Assembly (NCBI GenBank): GCA_963969395.1 | Contig: OZ017804.1 | Coordinates: 18,414,001-18,478,000, forward strand | Direction of reading: 5' to 3' | Source: Pseudoscleropodium purum | Lineage: Eukaryota > Streptophyta > Bryopsida > Hypnales > Brachytheciaceae | DNA: 64,000 bases | Shown here: positions 60,336 through 64,000 of the stretch, one piece after another | Layout: the number at the start of each line of letters is the position of its first letter | Numbering within the stretch: position 1 is the stretch's first letter | Made by a program: the position numbers and the translations under genes | Notes under the pieces: model-generated | What the model was told of the DNA's origin: nothing | The model's database searches: none | What the model saw: the letters and a program-made list of their open reading frames with translations, nothing else

Positions 60336-61869
60336 GTATATATATACAAAAAAAACGCTCCTTGGTCAATTTTCATTGTAACTTTCAATGTTACCATTTA
60401 TTATTTAGAATTGAAGATAAGAAATTAATGTTCAAAAATATCTTTTCCTATTCTATTTTGAATTTTTTTTTAAATAAAAAAAAAGAGTTTTTGCAATTCC
60501 AATAATTCTTCTAGTAGAGTCCAAGCAATTACATAAAAATTGCAAAATTTTGTTTTCCAATATCACCCTCATTTATGGTAAGAACTCCAAATTATTTTAA
60601 AGTAAATTATAATTGCTACTAGTATGCCTATCGTAGCACAAAGAAGCATAAATTCTTCAATTAGTGCAAGAATGTGTTAAAAGCACCACTAAGTGACTCG
60701 TGTTACGTTCCCAAGAGATTTAGCTCATAATTCCTTAAAAGTGGCCAAAACCAGATATGGAAATCCAAGTTCACTAAATCCAAGAACCCACCAAGTATGC
60801 AACTAGAAGTTCTTAGACTTTCGTCCAAGTTGATATCCAATTTTTTTCCCCCAATTGTAAGGTTTCCCCACTTTCCAACAATTAGAAGGAGTGTGGGCAT
60901 TGTAGCTCTTTCTATTCCGGTCTTTAGTAACCAAATTAGAAGTTTAACCTCTATATTAGAGGGTTCCACTCTTAAAGTTAAGAAAAGACGTGTAAATCCT
61001 ACCCTCTTTGATATTAAAGTGACTAGAGTTCTACTAAATCATGGCAACCTACACAAACAAAGAAGCATGTATATCCTTATAACTAACCCAGTTACCCGAA
61101 TCAATAGGTCACGCAAGAAACCCCTACATCTCCCACTTACTACAACGATAGACCTAGCTAAACCTAGTTCCCTTAAGCTTGAAAGGATTATCCAGTTAAG
61201 TGTATGACTTCTATCCGGATGTTGATTCCTACTTCCGATTATAATGGGACTTCTCACAAGTTAATTAGCATGCATCCTAACCTTCAAGGCACACACCTAA
61301 TCTTAGCGTGGTAACCAACCTGAACAAAGTCTCTCGTCCAGTACCCAAAGTTCCTCCAACAACATCAATCGCTCCTCCAAGAATCAGATCCAGTCAGAAT
61401 TCGGGGGCCAATTCCTGTTTTCCCTAATTAAGCAAAACCAAGCTATCCGCACTAAGCAATGGTTCTAGCATTGCCAGCATACCAACACAATATTAAGTGG
61501 CAAACTTAACAAATATAAAGTGGAAATACTGAAATAACTTTACTCAATCAAAGAAAACACCAAAGTGTGAAAATACCAAGGGTTTCAAACTAAAATCCAC
61601 TCCTAAATAACTAGCACCCCTAGGAACCCTAAAAATGCTCAAAAGAATAATACAAGGCCAAGGGAATGACACGTTACACTCCTTTGATCCTAAAATCGTT
61701 GACTTCTAACATGCAAACAAACCCACTAAAAGTGGATCTCAGATCCAAAAAATTTAAATATAAATGTCCAAGTACATCCACCTAGAAGTACCTACTCAGC
61801 TACTTTCTAAGTACAAAAACTTTTTTTTTCTCCGCCTACCTACTTCTATTTCTAAAATAACTAACTCTA
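60336..61869. other. Non-coding flank of the gag-like region
   Basis: Composition shifts from AT-rich to more balanced near 60,660 and stays so to the end of the window, suggesting one inserted unit. No coding signal is convincing. It could be the non-coding part of a retroelement oriented on the minus strand. Confidence 0.35.
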
Positions 61870-63870
61870 AAATTTCTTGGCCTCTTTTGGAGTTCCCTCT
61901 GCTTGTTTGGTAGCCCCTTTTCTTGCTGGCTACCTAGGACTGATTGAGGCCTTGCCTTTACGTACTGCCTTACCTTTAGTTGAAACTGGAATCTTGTTTT
62001 TCTCCTTCCAAGGTAGAGAGGTCTATTTTGGTTCCATCTCTTTCTCCTCTTCAATTGTGATGCCTTTGTCTCCGGTGTCTCTAGAGACTCTTCTTTGTCT
62101 TCTAATTCAATCACAATAATTAGACTATGTTCCCTAGATCTCTTTGCAGTCTACTTGCGCTTGGCTGTACTAGGTATGGTCAAGGAAGTACTAGAAATTT
62201 TGAATGACTCTAGGTCTAGGATCTGGGTGTGGATCTTTTCCCTATCTTAGATTCCACTCTTCTATTGCAATGGGTTGATGGCGGAGTAATCTCTACCCCT
62301 TTATCTCTCCATTCCTTAGAAGCCAGTGGAAAAAAAGGAATTGACTTGGAGGAGGTTGCTCCCGTCACTCGACCAGATCCTTTTCCGTTTCCGGTTTAGG
62401 ACCTATTTGTATAATTAGCCTCATCTCATCCAACGTCCTATCCATCTTCTCATTATAACTCACAAGAACTGAGACCAATTTTGGACCTAGCTGTGACCCC
62501 TTCTTGTGAATACCGGCATCAAACAACTTTGCCTTGTTCACCGCATCTTCGAGATGCCCAATGAATTCTTGGATCCAACTAAGAGTTTTTGTGGATTCAG
62601 TGGAAAGCCTTCTCTCTTTCTCTACCTCTTCAAATTTTTGCCTCACTTTGCCCTAAAGAATTTTCACTTGAGTCGTTAACTCCTCTATCCAGTTGTTTAA
62701 TTTTTGGACATTTTTGTTTTTGAGAAGGATCTCCATTTTCAAGTAGAGTTCTGAAGGTCCAACTCCCATTAGCTCACACACCTTCCTAGTGATCTCTCTT
62801 TTAATGGTGATGTGATTCCTAATCCGGTTCAACTCTTCTATCACTTTCCCTAAGGCATTGCTCTTCTAGTCTAGGTTCCAAATTGGGTCTTTTTCCTTTG
62901 AACACTCAACCTCTCTTTTCCCTTTTTTACAGAAAGCTATCTCTTTTTTTTCCAGTTTTGGAGACTTCCCTCTTGGTACCTCCTTTCTAGCTTCCTCAAT
63001 AATATCAAACTCTAGCATAAGTAGAGTAGCCTTGTATGCTAACTTCTCTGACTCCCTCATAATGTCTAAGGGTTCATATAGGTAGATTTAGACTTCCTAA
63101 CTCTTGTTACCATCCTTCCTACTACATCCCAAATAACTACTCCCAAATTCACCTTCCGGTCTCCGGATAGTACTCCGAATATGGTGTTGGCTAAGGTGAC
63201 TGTGAGCTTCTTGGGTCTCTCAAGGTTTAGGATTGGGACTAAGAACTCTAACACTCTTTTCTCCCTCAAGTTCTCACAATCCATGACTGCATATCCATCC
63301 TTGGGATTAACCGGATTAGAAAACTTACCACTTCCAAATTTGTTAGTCCAAGAGGCCCATCCTTCTCTAGTGTTGGGGAAGTAGTAGACAATCCCCTAGT
63401 GGCCGAATGTCCATTCTAATGGTTGCGCCCTCACTGTTAGCTACCACTTGTTTGATTGTTTCTTTGTCAATTCCTGCACCATGGCTTCATCCTACAAGTT
63501 CCATGGCAGCTAGAGAAGCCCTTGACATCCAATTCGGTGCATGTCTTCCTCGAGGTGCTCCCTCTCTTCCTTGTCCTCAAGAATGCCCAGAACTACCAAC
63601 CAAAGGGTAACCAGATGCAGTTCCTCTTCAATCTCTATCTTCACCATATCTTTAGATGCACTCAGAGATACCTCACCACCTTTCTAGTTCCTCATATCTA
63701 GAAACATCCAAATTCCTAACAACAACCCACTTAGAAGGGAACTCTTCTTCCTATCCTTGCTCTTAGAAACCAGAACTCAAAAACTCTCAACCACTCCATC
63801 TTCTCAGTAAAAAAATGCAACCACAAAGCCCAGAACACAGCCTGATGTAGAAATAAGTGTGATTAGGAAA
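61870..63870 (-). pseudogene. Degenerate gag-like retroelement reading frame
   Basis: Minus-strand frames follow one another from about 63,870 to 61,870 with little gap. 63284-63066 reads DCENLREKRVLEFLVPILNL and TLANTIFGVLSGDRKVNLG. After a frameshift, 63060-62365 is one frame broken by TAG at 62866-62868 and 62653-62655, encoding Lys/Glu-rich, coiled-coil-like protein (RKVCELMGVGPSELYLKMEI, HLEDAVNKAKLFDAGIHKKG). A Lys/Arg-rich tail lies at 62114-61836. The pattern resembles gag-like proteins of plant retroelements, but no zinc knuckle, protease or reverse transcriptase is seen. Assignment is by general resemblance only. Confidence 0.45.
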
Positions 63871-63943
63871 GAAAAGGACCTTCCTTTTTCTTCCTAGATT
63901 TCTAGTTCTTTCGGCCGTTGGATATAACCATTGCGATGTCTCA

Positions 63944-64000
63944 CATTAGAAGATTTTGGGGGACTTCGGAAGCTTGTTTCGGGCTTGTTCCCTCATAGCT
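63944..64000. mobile_element. CATTAG-family MITE, copy 7 (cut by window edge)
   Basis: CATTAGAAGATTTTGGGGGA followed by CTTCGGAAGCTTGTTTCGGG and CTTGTTCCCTC matches the start of copy 4 closely. It runs off the end of the window. Confidence 0.65.

Overview
The window is nuclear DNA from a land plant. Genes have short exons with GT-AG introns, spacers are very AT-rich and full of non-autonomous DNA transposons, and coding exons are more GC-rich. An aquaporin with the XIP-type NPARC signature, a plant-type glyoxylate reductase and an intronless 1-Cys peroxiredoxin fit a non-seed plant. A moss-like bryophyte is my best guess, by inference only.

Five protein genes can be modelled. (1) 1883-11048, +: a FAN/NSMAF-type GRAM-BEACH-WD40 protein, about 22 exons. 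(2) 11953-13755, -: an XIP-like aquaporin in three exons with a long C-terminal tail, convergent with FAN. (3) 20605-24762, -: a METTL4-type MT-A70 adenine methyltransferase in nine exons with a DPPW motif. (4) 42638-43306, +: a single-exon 1-Cys peroxiredoxin. (5) 49649-54359, -: a glyoxylate/succinic semialdehyde reductase in eight exons, one intron of which appears to use a GC donor. The five look unrelated; METTL4 is nuclear nucleic-acid methylation, and peroxiredoxin and GLYR both belong to stress or redox metabolism. I see no operon-like or cluster logic.

The rest is repeat-rich. A dead mariner-like element lies at 28182-29951, with a 5' fragment of a relative at 15621-15850. Two Tourist/Harbinger-like MITEs with intact TAA/TTA target duplications lie at 18887-19229 and 35041-35394. 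A family with CATTAG...CTAATG ends has at least seven copies (34053, 39383, 40746, 48167, 48973, 60150, 63944). A second family has CCCCTAAAG...CTTTAGGGG ends, each copy flanked on both sides by TTAA (40383-40703, 45246-46170, 56629-57703). Four large fold-back palindromes occupy 26.2-35 kb. A degenerate gag-like reading frame on the minus strand lies at 61.9-63.9 kb.

The TTAA-flanked family and the fold-back cluster are the most interesting unexplained structures. All exon models come from reading splice sites and protein family resemblance by eye; no alignments, RNA data or searches were available.
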